Assembly (NCBI GenBank): GCA_016789165.1
Contig: JAEURL010000326.1
Location: 1-5,145 of the forward strand
Source of the DNA: Anaerolineales bacterium
Lineage (GTDB): Bacteria; Chloroflexota; Anaerolineae; Anaerolineales; UBA6663
Direction of reading: 5' to 3'
DNA: 5,145 nucleotides
The notes under the pieces were generated by a model that searched no databases, had not been told where the DNA came from, and was given only the letters and a program-made list of their open reading frames with translations. Made by a program: the position numbers and the translations under genes. Each line of letters opens with the position of its first letter. Positions within the stretch are counted from its first letter, which is position 1. Positions 4,367 to 5,145 of the stretch are shown one piece after another.

Positions 4367-5145
4367 ATGCCCACCACCTCCCAGCCGAAGCGTTTGCGCA
4401 ACAAGCTCAACAACCTGGACTCCAAGACCTGGCTCAAATTCCAGAAGTCGTGGTTCATCCACAACCCGCCGCCGCGCCGGAAAGACGTGCTCACCCATCC
4501 GGCCAAGTTTCCGGAGACGCTGGCCCAGGAATTCATCGAGTTCTTCACCAAGAAGGGCCAGACCGTCCTGGACCCGATGCTGGGCACTGGCTCGGCGCTG
4601 GTGGCCGCGCTGCGCGCCGGCCGCCACGGCGTGGGCATCGAGCTTAACCCCCGCTACTTCAAAATCGCCAAATCCCTGCTGGAGGCCGAGCGCGCCGCGC
4701 TGGGCAAGCCGGCCGCCAAGCTCGAGCTCACGCTCTTCAACTCCGACGCCGCCCGGGCCGGCCAGCTGGCCCTGCCGCCGATCGACTATGTGATCACGTC
4801 GCCGCCCTATTGGGACATGCTGCACGCCCGCGGCGCCGAGACGCAGAAGAAGCGCCGCAGCACGCCCGGCCTGGACGTGGTCTATTCCGACGATCCGCGG
4901 GACCTGGGCAACGTGGGCGACTACGACGAGTTCGTGGAGCGCCTGGCCCGGATATATGAAGGCCTGTGCCCGGTGCTGCAGCCCAAGGCCTATCTCACCA
5001 TCATCGTCAAGAACGTCAAAAAGGGCGGGCGCATCTACCCGCTGGCCTGGGACCTGGCCCGGCGCCTCAGCCAGACCTACACGCTCAAAGACGAGAAGAT
5101 CTGGGCCCAGGATAACCAGCGCCTCGCCCCGTACGGCCTCGGCAA
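4367..5145 (+). CDS. N4-cytosine/N6-adenine DNA methyltransferase (partial, 3' end beyond window)
   Basis: The frame is open from ATG 4367 to the edge (259 codons). An in-frame TAG directly precedes the ATG, so no longer start exists; only a weak GGCGG (4358-4362) could serve as ribosome site. The product transfers a methyl group from S-adenosylmethionine to an exocyclic amino group in DNA. Seen: motif X-like HPAKFPE at 44-50, SAM-binding motif I DPMLGTGS at 69-76, GIELN with acidic E92 (motif II), NSD at 125-127 (motif III), the catalytic motif IV TSPPYW at 144-149, and the late segments YLTIIVKN (209-216) and KIWAQDNQ (244-251). TSPPY is most often found in m4C enzymes, DPPY in m6A, so m4C is slightly favoured; the target site cannot be read. 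Probably about 40 residues are missing at the C-terminus. No restriction partner is visible, so it may be an orphan, a defence component or a regulatory methylase. Confidence 0.88.
   Translation, partial: MPTTSQPKRLRNKLNNLDSKTWLKFQKSWFIHNPPPRRKDVLTHPAKFPETLAQEFIEFFTKKGQTVLDPMLGTGSALVAALRAGRHGVGIELNPRYFKIAKSLLEAERAALGKPAAKLELTLFNSDAARAGQLALPPIDYVITSPPYWDMLHARGAETQKKRRSTPGLDVVYSDDPRDLGNVGDYDEFVERLARIYEGLCPVLQPKAYLTIIVKNVKKGGRIYPLAWDLARRLSQTYTLKDEKIWAQDNQRLAPYGLG

Noticed and set aside
1..5145. Abundant GGCCGG / GCCGGC words as methylation or uptake signals
   Set aside because: They mostly encode Ala-Gly or Pro-Ala pairs with GC-rich codons and follow from codon bias; no ordered spacing or strand pattern is seen.

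Overview
The window is a GC-rich (by eye roughly two thirds G+C) bacterial chromosome fragment. It carries four complete genes and two genes cut by the window edges. The best guess for the host is a member of the Chloroflexota (Anaerolineae-like). This rests on the style of the two lipoproteins: a lipobox, then a long low-complexity Thr/Pro/Ala linker, then a beta-rich domain, with the 'DPAVVARAVAGTLTA' type of start after the Cys. That is an inference from style, not a phylogenetic result. Base and codon use look uniform, and I see no insertion sequence, tRNA, rRNA, CRISPR array or attachment site.

Layout. At the left edge (1-184, minus strand) is the N-terminus of an unidentified membrane-anchored or secreted protein. 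It is read from a very good TTGACA-17-GATACT promoter that would give an almost leaderless mRNA. A divergent extended -10 promoter drives the plus-strand genes. The first of these (298-1317) is an SDR-superfamily NAD-dependent dehydrogenase that closely resembles the short-chain type of L-threonine 3-dehydrogenase. It overlaps by 4 bases (ATGA) a lipoprotein gene (1314-2141). After a 119-base gap with direct and inverted repeats comes a second, paralogous lipoprotein (2261-3106). A strong intrinsic terminator at 3154-3183 closes this block.

The next unit has its own TTGACA-17-TAATCT promoter. It encodes a two-domain cell-wall lytic protein (3270-4322), with an N-terminal SH3b domain, a Pro/Ala linker and a C-terminal DUF3380-type N-acetylmuramidase domain, but no signal peptide. 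A second intrinsic terminator (4332-4357) follows. Only nine bases after its T-run, an amino-methyltransferase gene of the N4-cytosine/N6-adenine class begins (4367 to beyond the window). Its motifs run in the order X, I, IV.

How they fit together. The dehydrogenase and the first lipoprotein are probably co-translated, and the two lipoproteins are likely surface-exposed, perhaps binding glycan or another ligand. The muramidase and the methyltransferase look like separate transcription units. I cannot show that the window forms one system. The points most worth a second look are the export route of the signal-less muramidase, the terminator abutting the methyltransferase start codon, the motif order of the methyltransferase, and the paralogous lipoproteins with a conserved cysteine pair.
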